Positions 16,908 through 24,359 of a stretch of DNA of 32,751 bases are shown here, piece after piece. The stretch's first letter is position 1; each line of letters opens with the position of its first letter. The notes below the pieces were generated by a model. The model searched no databases, was not told where the DNA came from, and worked only from the letters and a program-made list of their open reading frames with translations. The stretch covers positions 1 through 32,751 of the forward strand of contig CAJUDO010000032.1 of the NCBI GenBank assembly GCA_910585405.1. Direction: 5' to 3'. Both the position numbers and the translations under genes were made by a program. This DNA is from an uncultured Peptococcaceae bacterium (lineage in GTDB: Bacteria; Bacillota; Peptococcia; Peptococcales; Peptococcaceae).

Positions 16908-18101
16908 TTACCGTATTCCGCGCGGCACAACAATCTGCATTGTAATTCCCCGCATATCAATACTAGCTTCAGCGGGAATCGTTTCACTCCCGTTTCTGCA
17001 TTCCATCTGCCCCAGCACTGCTAAACATAGGGCATCTTCCCAAGTACGACCGCGTTTTTCCGCCAGCTGTCCTTTATATTGCTGCAACACCAATGGGCGA
17101 CTTTCTCTCAACAATTCAGAATGACTTTGCCGCAGTACATTTTTCCATTCATTGTGCTCCAACAGCAGCTCATCTACTTCCCGCAAGGCGCTACGCAGCG
17201 CCAACTGCTGCGGTGAAACAGTTCGCCCCAGTACGCGAATATTTTCCTCGCGAGCCATACTGTCATGTTCCGCATATACCGCTTGCCGACAAGGCACCGC
17301 TGCAATACTGATGCCCGGCAGCAGCCGACGGATTGCCGCTTCAGGACGTAATGTTTCATCCATTCCGTTCTCCGGTAGTCCCACGGGGATGTCCGTCAAT
17401 ACAGCATCCGCATCCTGATAGGCATTGCAGAGCTCCCACAAATCCGCTGAAGACACAAAACTACAGGCATCATTCTGTAAAATTGCAGCATGCCACATCC
17501 CATCGCTATAGGTGATCCCTACCGTCTGCCAACTTCTCGGCAATTCTTCCTCTTGTATCTGCCTAGACAACGTGTCAAACATGAATAAATATTGTTTCTC
17601 CACCGACCAGAAACTACTAAACGTAAAACAGGGCTCAATGACCAATTTGGGCTCCTTCTCCGCCAATTTTTCCCCTGTAAAATGTAAAAACTCATAGTAG
17701 AGCATAGTATTGTCAATTTCTTTCATCACACGCTGCTCCCGCGGCCGAATCCCGCCGGGCAAATACTTTTGATAAATCACATCCAGCAACTTATCTTCCA
17801 GCGCTACATACTGACGCAGCTGCTTTTTCACCGGTGACGTAATGTCAGACATATACGCCTCACTGGCATCATGCAATAAACAAATCAACGCCTGACGCGC
17901 GCCGTACCCCCGCTCCAATGCTTCACGGGCACAGTCTAAACAATGCTGCCCCACTGAATAAAATTCAACAAAATGCCCATTGGCGCGGCCAATCCGCGCT
18001 AATGCATGAGCCACATCACGGATGTCAATCGCCTCTACATCCGGCCTAAACGGCGAAAAAGTATGTCCACTATAGGTTATTATCGAATCTCTGCTTCTCA
18101 T
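16908..18101 (-). CDS. HD-domain phosphohydrolase fused to a DUF429 domain
   Basis: The protein is 397 aa. Residues 1-180 form an HD-type hydrolase like the YfbR deoxynucleotidases: IDIRDVAHALARIGR, SVGQHCLDCAREAL and LLHDASEAYMSDITSPVK supply the metal-binding His and Asp residues (about H32, H53, H77-D78, D86). Residues from about 190 on resemble DUF429, a predicted RNase H-like nuclease fold: VLTDIPVGLPENG, RPEAAIRRLLPG, AAVPCRQAVYAE, VSPQQLALRSALREVDELL and GRTWEDALCLAVLGQ. The fusion suggests one polypeptide that dephosphorylates a nucleotide and acts on a nucleic acid or related ligand. The start has only a weak ribosome site (AAGG, 10-base gap). Confidence 0.8.
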   Translation of the reverse strand: MRSRDSIITYSGHTFSPFRPDVEAIDIRDVAHALARIGRANGHFVEFYSVGQHCLDCAREALERGYGARQALICLLHDASEAYMSDITSPVKKQLRQYVALEDKLLDVIYQKYLPGGIRPREQRVMKEIDNTMLYYEFLHFTGEKLAEKEPKLVIEPCFTFSSFWSVEKQYLFMFDTLSRQIQEEELPRSWQTVGITYSDGMWHAAILQNDACSFVSSADLWELCNAYQDADAVLTDIPVGLPENGMDETLRPEAAIRRLLPGISIAAVPCRQAVYAEHDSMAREENIRVLGRTVSPQQLALRSALREVDELLLEHNEWKNVLRQSHSELLRESRPLVLQQYKGQLAEKRGRTWEDALCLAVLGQMECRNGSETIPAEASIDMRGITMQIVVPRGIR

Positions 18102-18340
18102 AATCGCTCAACCTTCTCCACAAATCGCAACAGCAACATCGCATAACCACTTCCCTGCCATCGCATACTTCTTCAGTATACGCAGTTTTTCGCATTTTGG
18201 CAAGAGTGAAAAAATCAATTTTGGCTTTTCGCAACTTGCAGCACATCAGGAAGGCAACAGCTTTTTTATTTCCCGAGAAATAAAACAAACACAAGCAAAA
18301 TCGCGGCGACATTTACAAATCGTATCAATAAGCAACACAG

Positions 18341-19228
18341 CTATCTATGAAAATGGCCTCTCCACCCTCGCAGACTGTCAGCGATAAAGATAAGCACCGC
18401 CGCCCATACAAACACAAAAGTTACCGCCTGCGCTTGAGTAAAGGGCTCCTGATACAAAAACACACCGATTAATAATTGCAGTGTAGGATTCACGTACATC
18501 AAAATGCCCGACAACGCCAAAGAAGTGCGCTGTATCCCTTTGGCATATACCAAAAGCGGCACCGAGGTGACCACACCCGCCAAAGGAATCAACGCATACT
18601 GCCAGCCGGAAAGCTGCCCAATGCAGCCGTTACCCTGAGATTCCATCACAATCATCACCAGCAAAAACAACGGAGAGACCAGCAGCGTTTCCATAAAAGT
18701 AGACACCATGCTGCCCACCGTTACCCGCTTTTTCACCGCACCATAAACAGCGAAACTGCCGCCGATCACCAATGCAAACACCGGCACCTTACCATAGGAG
18801 AACACCGAATACAATACGCCAACAGTAGATAATACCACAGCAACCGTCTGCCATTTTCGTAAACGTTCGCCAAAAAATACAGCGCCCAGCAGAATCACCA
18901 TAATGGGATTGAGATAATAAGCCAGACTGGCATCTAAAATATGGCCGCTGTTGACCGCATAAATATACGAACCCCAGTTGATAGTAATCAAAATACTGCC
19001 CCAGGCCAAAAGCTTGAGCTGCTGTTTATCATGGCGCAATGCCCGCACCTGCGGCCACTGTTTGGACAGCCATAAAAGCAGCGCGCAAAAAATCATAGAA
19101 AAGGTAATCCGGCTGGCCAAAATATAGAGTGAATTGACTGCACTGAGTTGTTTCCAATAGATCGGCAGCAATCCCCATAAAATATAACAAAGCAGCACAT
19201 ACAACGCCGATGGATTCATCGTAGGCAT
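18341..19228 (-). CDS. EamA family transporter, RarD-like
   Basis: The protein is 295 aa with about ten membrane segments. It begins SALYVLLCYILWGLLPIYWKQL, the RarD signature, followed by ASRITFS, NWGSYIYAVNSGHILDASLAYYLNPIM and LGAVFFGERLRKWQ. The second half has VPLLVYAKGIQRTSLALSGILMYVNPTLQLLIGVFLYQEPF. The family belongs to the drug/metabolite transporters; E. coli RarD has been linked to chloramphenicol sensitivity, but no natural substrate is assigned. The ATG at 19228 has AGGGGG two bases away, and an ATG at 19219 is an equal candidate. A near-perfect parS lies just upstream. Confidence 0.92.
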   Translation of the reverse strand: MPTMNPSALYVLLCYILWGLLPIYWKQLSAVNSLYILASRITFSMIFCALLLWLSKQWPQVRALRHDKQQLKLLAWGSILITINWGSYIYAVNSGHILDASLAYYLNPIMVILLGAVFFGERLRKWQTVAVVLSTVGVLYSVFSYGKVPVFALVIGGSFAVYGAVKKRVTVGSMVSTFMETLLVSPLFLLVMIVMESQGNGCIGQLSGWQYALIPLAGVVTSVPLLVYAKGIQRTSLALSGILMYVNPTLQLLIGVFLYQEPFTQAQAVTFVFVWAAVLIFIADSLRGWRGHFHR

Positions 19229-19252
19229 TTCCCCCTCTCGCCAAATTGCAAA

Positions 19253-19268
19253 TGTCTCACGTGAAACA
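19253..19268. other. parS-like site, one mismatch
   Basis: TGTCTCACGTGAAACA differs from the ParB consensus TGTTTCACGTGAAACA at one base. It is the leftmost site of the cluster, about 11 kb from parB. Confidence 0.7.
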
Positions 19269-19461
19269 TTTTTCTTCTAGCATGTCCATAATTATGAAAA
19301 TTATTGTAGCACAAACTTTCCGCCTTGTCTGTAATAACGCAGAAACGAAAGCCTTGTTAACTTCCCATAACAACAGAAAACGCTCTCCGTCGTAACGCTG
19401 CTTTGTGCTTTTCCATCGCCCGATCCGCAATTTTTGACCTTGTTATAGAAAAAATGATAGC

Positions 19462-19485
19462 ATTTTGCGCAAAATATACTATAAT
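19462..19485 (+). promoter_or_regulatory. MATE gene promoter with palindromic operator
   Basis: A perfect palindrome ATTTTGCGCAAAAT (19462-19475) is followed four bases later by TATAAT (19480-19485), about 48 bases before the GTG start. The -35 is poor, so an activator or repressor acting at the palindrome is plausible. Confidence 0.45.
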
Positions 19486-19532
19486 AGAGATTATCTTTTT
19501 CAAATTGATTGCAGGAAAGGGGGCGTTCTACG

Positions 19533-20864
19533 GTGCGCGATTTAACACAGGGCAATATCACATCGATTTTGCTGCGCTTTGCAATCCCCATTGTGTTTTC
19601 GCGGGTATTCCAATTATGCTATAATCTGGCGGATACCCGTATCATCGGCAGCGCTTTGGGGGATTCTTCCCTGGCAGCCATCAGCGCTTCCAGCACCTTT
19701 TATCAATTGCTGCTGACCTTCCTCACCGGACTGACCAGCGGCTTTGCCATTGTAGTGGCCCGTTATTTCGGCGCCCATGACGAACGTCCCTTTCGGCAAG
19801 CTGTGGCCGGGACTTTTCGCTGGGGCATTCTCATCGGTTTGAGTTTGACTGTGCTGAGTTTGCTGTCGCTGCCCTGGATGTTGCAGCTCTTAAATATTGA
19901 CGCCGCCTTATTGCCGGAAAGCCGCACCTATATTCAGCTTGTGCTGTTCGGTCTGATTTTATCGGCCCTGTACAATCTGTGCGCTGGTGTACTGTATGGC
20001 GTGGGGGATTCCTTTACGCCGCTGATTTTCCTGATTATCGGCACCACAGGCAATATCGCCCTCGACATTTTGTTTGTAATGGTACTGCCATGGGGCGTTG
20101 CCGGTGCGGCAGTAGGTACCGTGTTGGCTCAGAGCTTCACCGCTGTGGGCTGTCTGCTCTATATGCTGCTCCACTATCCATCCTTGCGTCTGCAAAAGGC
20201 AGATTTTGCCGTGGAATCAGCCATCACCATAGATTTATTAAAGACAGGCTTTTCCTGCGGATTGATGCAGTCTATGATCAGCCTTGGTTCTCTTACTCTG
20301 CAAATCACTATTAACGGCCTGGGTGAAACCTACATTGTGGCTCAGACAGCTGCCCGCCGCATTTCGGAAATTCTGATGATGCCATTCTTGGCTCTGGCCA
20401 GTGCCGTGGGCACCTTCACCAGCCAAAATTTGGGCTCTGGCAAGCTGCAGCGAGTACGGGCCGGTTATCAGCAATCCATCTTGCTGCTGTGGGGTTGGTG
20501 CGCTGTGGTGCTGATCATTTCTTACACTGTTTCGCCCTGGCTGATACAGCTCATCACCGCCACCCAGTCTCAGGCCACGATAGACGCTGCGGCACTGTAT
20601 CTGCGTGTGGATACGCTGTTTTATTTCACGCTGCCACTGATTATCGTCAGCCGCCAGACTCTGCAAAGTCTAGGAGATCAGATTACGCCAGTTATCTCCA
20701 GCGGTATCGAGTGCGTGGGCAAGGTAATCATTGCCTTTTCGCTGGCCCGACAGATAGGGTATCTGGGCATTATTCTGGCTGAACCTATCGTGTGGTTCAT
20801 TATGGTGATTCCACTGTTGATTAGCCTGAAAAAACGCATGCCTCCGGCAAAACAATCGCTATAA
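19533..20864 (+). CDS. MATE family efflux transporter
   Basis: The protein is 443 aa from a GTG at 19533 with AAAGGGGG nine bases upstream. It begins RDLTQGNITSILLRFAIPIVFSRVFQLCYNLADTRIIG, the standard MATE opening, and has about 12 membrane segments in two similar halves (LDILFVMVLPWGVAGAAVGTVLAQ near the middle, VGTFTSQNLGSGKLQRVRAGY in the second half). It would export cationic compounds by H+ or Na+ antiport. It is monocistronic, with an operator-like palindrome at its promoter and a clear terminator. Confidence 0.93.
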   Translation: MRDLTQGNITSILLRFAIPIVFSRVFQLCYNLADTRIIGSALGDSSLAAISASSTFYQLLLTFLTGLTSGFAIVVARYFGAHDERPFRQAVAGTFRWGILIGLSLTVLSLLSLPWMLQLLNIDAALLPESRTYIQLVLFGLILSALYNLCAGVLYGVGDSFTPLIFLIIGTTGNIALDILFVMVLPWGVAGAAVGTVLAQSFTAVGCLLYMLLHYPSLRLQKADFAVESAITIDLLKTGFSCGLMQSMISLGSLTLQITINGLGETYIVAQTAARRISEILMMPFLALASAVGTFTSQNLGSGKLQRVRAGYQQSILLLWGWCAVVLIISYTVSPWLIQLITATQSQATIDAAALYLRVDTLFYFTLPLIIVSRQTLQSLGDQITPVISSGIECVGKVIIAFSLARQIGYLGIILAEPIVWFIMVIPLLISLKKRMPPAKQSL

Positions 20865-20865
20865 C

Positions 20866-20915
20866 AAAAGCTGCTGCCCTTATGCGACATCACATTTGGG
20901 CAACAGCTTTTTTGT
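20866..20915 (+). terminator. Terminator after the MATE gene
   Basis: AAAAGCTGCTGCCC pairs with GGGCAACAGCTTTTTT with one mismatch, and the T run continues. Confidence 0.85.
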
Positions 20916-21143
20916 ATTTTGAGAAGTTTTCTGGATTTTGTCCAGCGGACACAAAAAGAGCTGCCATGCAATGCACAGCAGCAAAATTTCTTGCAGCAAC
21001 GAAAACTTCATTTTTTCTCATAACCCAGAACCACTTCCGCAAAGTCCTGGAAAGAGTCACCTTGCCGTTGTTCTGCTCCGGTCACCTGATAAAAAACAGT
21101 TGGGCATCTCCTTTAAGCGCAGATTTTTACTGATGCAAGGCGT

Positions 21144-21671
21144 TTATTTCACAACCAGCACGCGAGGAAAGTTGTCGTCCCCCATTTTTACTTTGCAGGC
21201 CGCCTCCAGCGTCTCTAACGATAATGTTTCCACGGTAGTATACGTGCGCCCCAAATGCAGCAGTTCCTCCTGAATGGTGCCTAAATCCTCTGCACCCAAA
21301 TCAATACTCCACACTTCACAACGCTTGCCGCTCTGGCAGTTGGCCTTCAAATACTTCCACAAGCGCTGCCCCCGCTCTGGCGTATATTCCAAATTCAGCC
21401 GGTAAATATAAGGCAGCTTGGTGTAGATCGTGATATCCACAAACAAATATCCTATCATTTCCCGCACGATCTCCAAATCGCCTAAATCCTCTATTGATTC
21501 AAATTTTTTGTCCCGCCCGTCCGGATGATGCAGCTTGGGACTCAACAACGCAGGTAATTCATATTCACTGGCAATAAACTGATAGATACTAATTGCAACC
21601 CACTCCTTTTTCAACTCCGATAACAATCCTCTACTGTTTATTGTATCACACCTGCGCCAAAAGAACAGCAT
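21144..21671 (-). CDS. Hypothetical cytoplasmic protein
   Basis: As given, the protein is 175 aa from an ATG overlapping the upstream stop (TAATG), an arrangement suited to translational coupling. A second possibility is better by ribosome site: AAGGAG lies eight bases before an ATT codon at 21593, which would give a 149-aa protein beginning ISIYQFIASEYELPALLS. The first 26 residues of the long form look like untranslated sequence. The rest is soluble and mixed alpha/beta, with DLGDLEIVREMIGYLFVDI and YTTVETLSLETLEAACKVKMGDDNFPRVLVVK. I do not recognise a function. It is the last gene of the 21-22.6 kb pair. Confidence 0.65.
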   Translation of the reverse strand: MLFFWRRCDTINSRGLLSELKKEWVAISIYQFIASEYELPALLSPKLHHPDGRDKKFESIEDLGDLEIVREMIGYLFVDITIYTKLPYIYRLNLEYTPERGQRLWKYLKANCQSGKRCEVWSIDLGAEDLGTIQEELLHLGRTYTTVETLSLETLEAACKVKMGDDNFPRVLVVK

Positions 21672-22561
21672 TATTTCGCTTCAGGCACCACAAAATCAGC
21701 ATATATTTCAAAACTGCTGTAATCTGCCTGCCCATCTGGCCGATAAAGAATCTCTTTTGTGATACGATATTCACCCGGCACCAAATCCGGCAGCGCAACC
21801 TGTTGTTCCCTTTGTTCACCCTCCGGCAAAATATAAGCTAACTCATCAAAAATACAATTCATAGGCACCGGCTCCCAGGTCACCGTCGTTTCGCTGAAGG
21901 GCTGCGTTTCATCCGCTTTTGATACGCCGCAGGAAATCATTGTCATCTTTTGCAGCAGAGAAAAGGCTTCCCCATATAGTACTTCCGCACCTTCACCGGT
22001 CAGACCGCTGTGATTGCTTAGCTGTATTGTCAGGCTGCCGCGGCGCACCGAATCGGGCAGTACCTCCAACAAAATCTCCGGCCCATCGGGTGCTGGCTGC
22101 GATATCCATTCCTCCTGCAGTGAAATAGGCATGCCGGCAAGCTGTTCGCCGTATAAATCCTGCAGCGCTGTCAAAATTGTTCTGTCTGTGCCAACATACT
22201 GTACAATTACATTCTGATAGAGAAAAAAGTGAGGCTCAGCAACCCATTCTACCCGTATACCTGACCCCATATAGTCCACCCCAAAGCCATCCGCTGTGAT
22301 GCAACCCGCATCCTTTTGCGCCTCATCAGCAGTTTTATACACATATACCGTCACCGCATTTTCTTCCGCATGGTTTAAAGTCAACCGGTACCGTTCCCCA
22401 CGCAGAAAATCCTGCTGTTCTTCTGTGACCGTCACCTCATAACCCGTATGAGACAGTGCACCGCTGACCGCCTCCATAGCAGTTTCGTCCACTGGCTGAC
22501 AATACACCGCAACCGCCAAAACCCCAAGCACCGCCAGCAACGTTATCACAAATTGTTTCAT
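21671..22561 (-). CDS. Secreted protein with C-terminal Ig-like domain
   Basis: The protein is 296 aa from the ATG at 22561, with GGAGG eight bases upstream. It has a hydrophobic N-terminal export signal (FVITLLAVLGVLAVAVYC; the lipobox is not classical). A middle domain of about 120 residues (YRLTLNHAEENAVTVYVYKTADEAQKDAG) is not recognised. The C-terminal 110 residues look like a bacterial Ig-like domain of the type WEPVPMNCIFDELAYILPEGEQ...LPDLVPGEYRITKEILYRPDG, as in Big_14. It probably acts at the cell surface; its role is unknown. The stop overlaps the next start by one base. Confidence 0.7.
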   Translation of the reverse strand: MKQFVITLLAVLGVLAVAVYCQPVDETAMEAVSGALSHTGYEVTVTEEQQDFLRGERYRLTLNHAEENAVTVYVYKTADEAQKDAGCITADGFGVDYMGSGIRVEWVAEPHFFLYQNVIVQYVGTDRTILTALQDLYGEQLAGMPISLQEEWISQPAPDGPEILLEVLPDSVRRGSLTIQLSNHSGLTGEGAEVLYGEAFSLLQKMTMISCGVSKADETQPFSETTVTWEPVPMNCIFDELAYILPEGEQREQQVALPDLVPGEYRITKEILYRPDGQADYSSFEIYADFVVPEAK

Positions 22562-22680
22562 CCACAATCCCTCCTATACTTTGTTATATGATAGACGAGC
22601 GCAGACGAAAAAAGTTTCCAAGATTTTTACGTATCAATATCACAACCATGTATCTGCATAATACATCACGCCCTGTACCA

Positions 22681-22719
22681 CAAAGCCTCCACCGGTTCTC
22701 AACCAGATGGAGGCTTTGT
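22681..22719. other. 11-bp hairpin between envelope genes
   Basis: CAAAGCCTCCA (22681-22691) pairs exactly with TGGAGGCTTTG (22709-22719). Neither side has a clean T run, so it is a hairpin of uncertain terminator function downstream of the DUF2500 gene. Confidence 0.45.
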
Positions 22720-22725
22720 AAAAAA

Positions 22726-22741
22726 TATTTTACGTGAAACA
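22726..22741. other. Degenerate parS-like site, two mismatches
   Basis: TATTTTACGTGAAACA keeps a perfect right half-site and loses two bases in the left half. Confidence 0.35.
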
Positions 22742-22797
22742 TTGCTGTAATTTGAAGGTACCCATAAACAGGAACGCTTTTTTTGATATAAAGCACT

Positions 22798-23175
22798 TCA
22801 AAACTCCCGATTAAAATCCAAATAGCGTGTGCCCTGATAGGAAAGAGTCCCTTGATCGCCTTCGGCCAACAGGCCATACACACGCGCCTTTACATGAAAC
22901 TCCAACCGCTGCCCGTCTTCCAACTCAAAGGTCACATAATAGGTCATGCTGGTCGTGGTATGCATACCGCTGTTATTGCCTGCACTGTGATGATGCACAT
23001 TCACATTTTGCCGTTTTCCCACAATTTTCGCTGCTGCTGTAATCTGAGGCGAATTGTTGTTGCGGTGCCATTCTGCCACACCTTTACCAATGCTATAAAT
23101 AAACAAGCACCCAAAAATGATAAATGCAAGCCCAAACAAAATGAAAAAGAAATCAAATCCCTGATTGAAAAACAT
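22798..23175 (-). CDS. DUF2500 family membrane protein
   Basis: The protein is 125 aa from the ATG at 23175 (a GTG four codons earlier touches the ribosome site AAGGAA). One membrane segment (FDFFFILFGLAFIIFGCLFIYSI) is followed by a beta-rich domain with AAAKIVGKRQNVNVHHHSAG, TTTSMTYYVTFELEDGQRLEFHVKARVYGLLAEGDQGTLSYQGTRYLDFNREF. This is the DUF2500 (YhhM-like) pattern. Function is unknown. A paralogue lies directly upstream. The His-rich loop (HHH) could bind metal, but that is speculation. Confidence 0.85.
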   Translation of the reverse strand: MFFNQGFDFFFILFGLAFIIFGCLFIYSIGKGVAEWHRNNNSPQITAAAKIVGKRQNVNVHHHSAGNNSGMHTTTSMTYYVTFELEDGQRLEFHVKARVYGLLAEGDQGTLSYQGTRYLDFNREF

Positions 23176-23231
23176 CGTATCGTACACTTCCTTTCTGCGT
23201 CATATCATTGTTAGATGTCAATGGAGGGCTG

Positions 23232-23669
23232 TTACTTTCCACGACGTTGCTTTACTCTGGCATTTTCCTCTCGAAATTCCCGAATAAAACCAGCTAAACC
23301 GTTCCCCTCATTGCCAAAACTGACATAACGCTGGCCATCATACTGCAAGGTACCGCTTTGCCCTTCTGTCAGCCAAAAATATTTTTCCTCACTGGGCAGC
23401 ACCAATTCAACTTCACTGCCGTCTTCCAGTGCAAACGTAGCCAGAAAATCAAGCGCAACCGGTTGGGTAGGCAATTGACCTTCTTTCCAGCGCTTACGCT
23501 TACGCAATACCGTGGCTTGCACCGTTTTCGCTTGTGAACGCATGGATTCCAGATCAGCTTCGTCATTCCATTGCCCGGATTCTTTTAAATGGGCATACAT
23601 CGTATACGCCAAAACAACAAAAAACAATACTACCACCAAGGCCAGCAGCCATGCCAGATCTAACTCCAC
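23232..23669 (-). CDS. DUF2500-like membrane protein, paralogue
   Basis: The protein is 145 aa from a GTG with GGGAGAGA upstream. A membrane segment (LAWLLALVVVLFFVVLAYTMYAHL) is followed by a linker and a beta domain that mirrors its neighbour: KTVQATVLRKRKRW, FLATFALEDGSEVELVLPSEEKYFWLTEGQSGTLQYDGQRYVSFG. The last 30 residues are highly charged. The two genes appear to be an old tandem duplication and probably share a transcript. Function is unknown. Confidence 0.75.
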   Translation of the reverse strand: MELDLAWLLALVVVLFFVVLAYTMYAHLKESGQWNDEADLESMRSQAKTVQATVLRKRKRWKEGQLPTQPVALDFLATFALEDGSEVELVLPSEEKYFWLTEGQSGTLQYDGQRYVSFGNEGNGLAGFIREFREENARVKQRRGK

Positions 23670-23863
23670 ACTTCTCTCTCCCTTCCATCGCTTCGCTTAT
23701 TTTTCAGTATAACATGCTACGCCCCATGCAGCAACAAAAATCCGGCCCTCTTACGTTTTCGTAAACAATCGTTTATCAGAACGGAAACAATTTTTCGTAG
23801 CTTTGCCCTCCGGTATTTTCCAAGAAATAATGAAAGCTATATCAAAAAATTTCCCGATAGCGC

Positions 23864-23892
23864 TTGACAGAATAAAATCACAGTGCTACAAT
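23864..23892 (+). promoter_or_regulatory. csoR promoter
   Basis: TTGACA (23864-23869) and TACAAT (23887-23892) are separated by exactly 17 bp, which is close to the sigma-A consensus. Confidence 0.85.
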
Positions 23893-23903
23893 CGGATTTA
23901 TAT

Positions 23904-23922
23904 AATACCCCCCAGGGGTGTA
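23904..23922. promoter_or_regulatory. CsoR operator
   Basis: A GC-rich pseudo-palindrome, ATACCCC CCA GGGGTGTA, lies at the expected transcription start just after the -10 and 20 bases before csoR. It matches the TACCC...GGGTA layout of CsoR operators and would let apo-CsoR block its own operon until copper binds. Confidence 0.8.
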
Positions 23923-23942
23923 GTGATTGGAGATGATGTTTT

Positions 23943-24206
23943 ATGATGGCTGACAAAACCTACGTCACCAAATTATTGAAAACCGCTCGGGGACAGCTGG
24001 ACGGCATTTTGAAAATGGTAGAAGAGGATCGCTATTGCATTGATGTTTCGCAGCAGCTGATGGCCACCGAAGCCATGCTCAATAAAATCAACAAAGAAAT
24101 TCTTACCGCCCACTTGAAGCATTGCGTCAGCAACGCACAAACACAGACGGAACGGGATGAAAAAGTAGACGAGTTGGTGAATATGCTGGGCAAGATTATG
24201 AAATAA
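23943..24206 (+). CDS. csoR: Copper-sensing transcriptional repressor CsoR
   Basis: The protein is 87 aa from an ATG with GGAGATGATG upstream. It is an all-helical CsoR/RcnR protein: LLKTARGQLDGILKMVEEDRYCIDVSQQLMA, then EILTAHLKHCVSNA. The Cu(I) ligands are present with the right spacing, Cys32, His57 and Cys61 (C-25-H-4-C), so it is a copper sensor, not a nickel or formaldehyde one. Apo protein binds the GC-rich operator; Cu(I) releases it. The copper ATPase gene follows 153 bases later on the same strand, with a parS-type hairpin between them. Confidence 0.95.
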   Translation: MMADKTYVTKLLKTARGQLDGILKMVEEDRYCIDVSQQLMATEAMLNKINKEILTAHLKHCVSNAQTQTERDEKVDELVNMLGKIMK

Positions 24207-24219
24207 AAAATTTTGCAAA

Positions 24220-24235
24220 TGTTTCACATGAAACA
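24220..24235. other. parS-like site in a 34-bp palindrome
   Basis: TGTTTCACATGAAACA has one mismatch at the core. The flanks TTTTGCAAA and TTTGCAAAA extend pairing to 24211-24244. It lies 13 bases after the csoR stop and looks like a terminator hairpin with T/A runs on both sides. Confidence 0.7.
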
Positions 24236-24359
24236 TTTGCAAAATAATCAAGTGAAATGTGCCAAACACAATTACAAATATTGTCCGAAATTGATGGTAT
24301 TGCCCTTTTCGCATGATAGAATGCTTTACTTTGAGGAATACTATTTTCTGTGAGGTGAA

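Larger units (their letters stand above)
19229..19532. other. Divergent promoter region of rarD-like and MATE genes
   Basis: This gap of about 304 bp holds a one-mismatch parS (19253-19268) and a plus-strand TATAAT (19480-19485) directly preceded by the perfect 14-bp palindrome ATTTTGCGCAAAAT. No gene is seen in it. Confidence 0.5.

Noticed and set aside
18070..18312. 80-codon minus-strand frame upstream of the HD-DUF429 gene
   Set aside because: It is Cys-rich, overlaps the HD gene start in another frame and resembles no protein.
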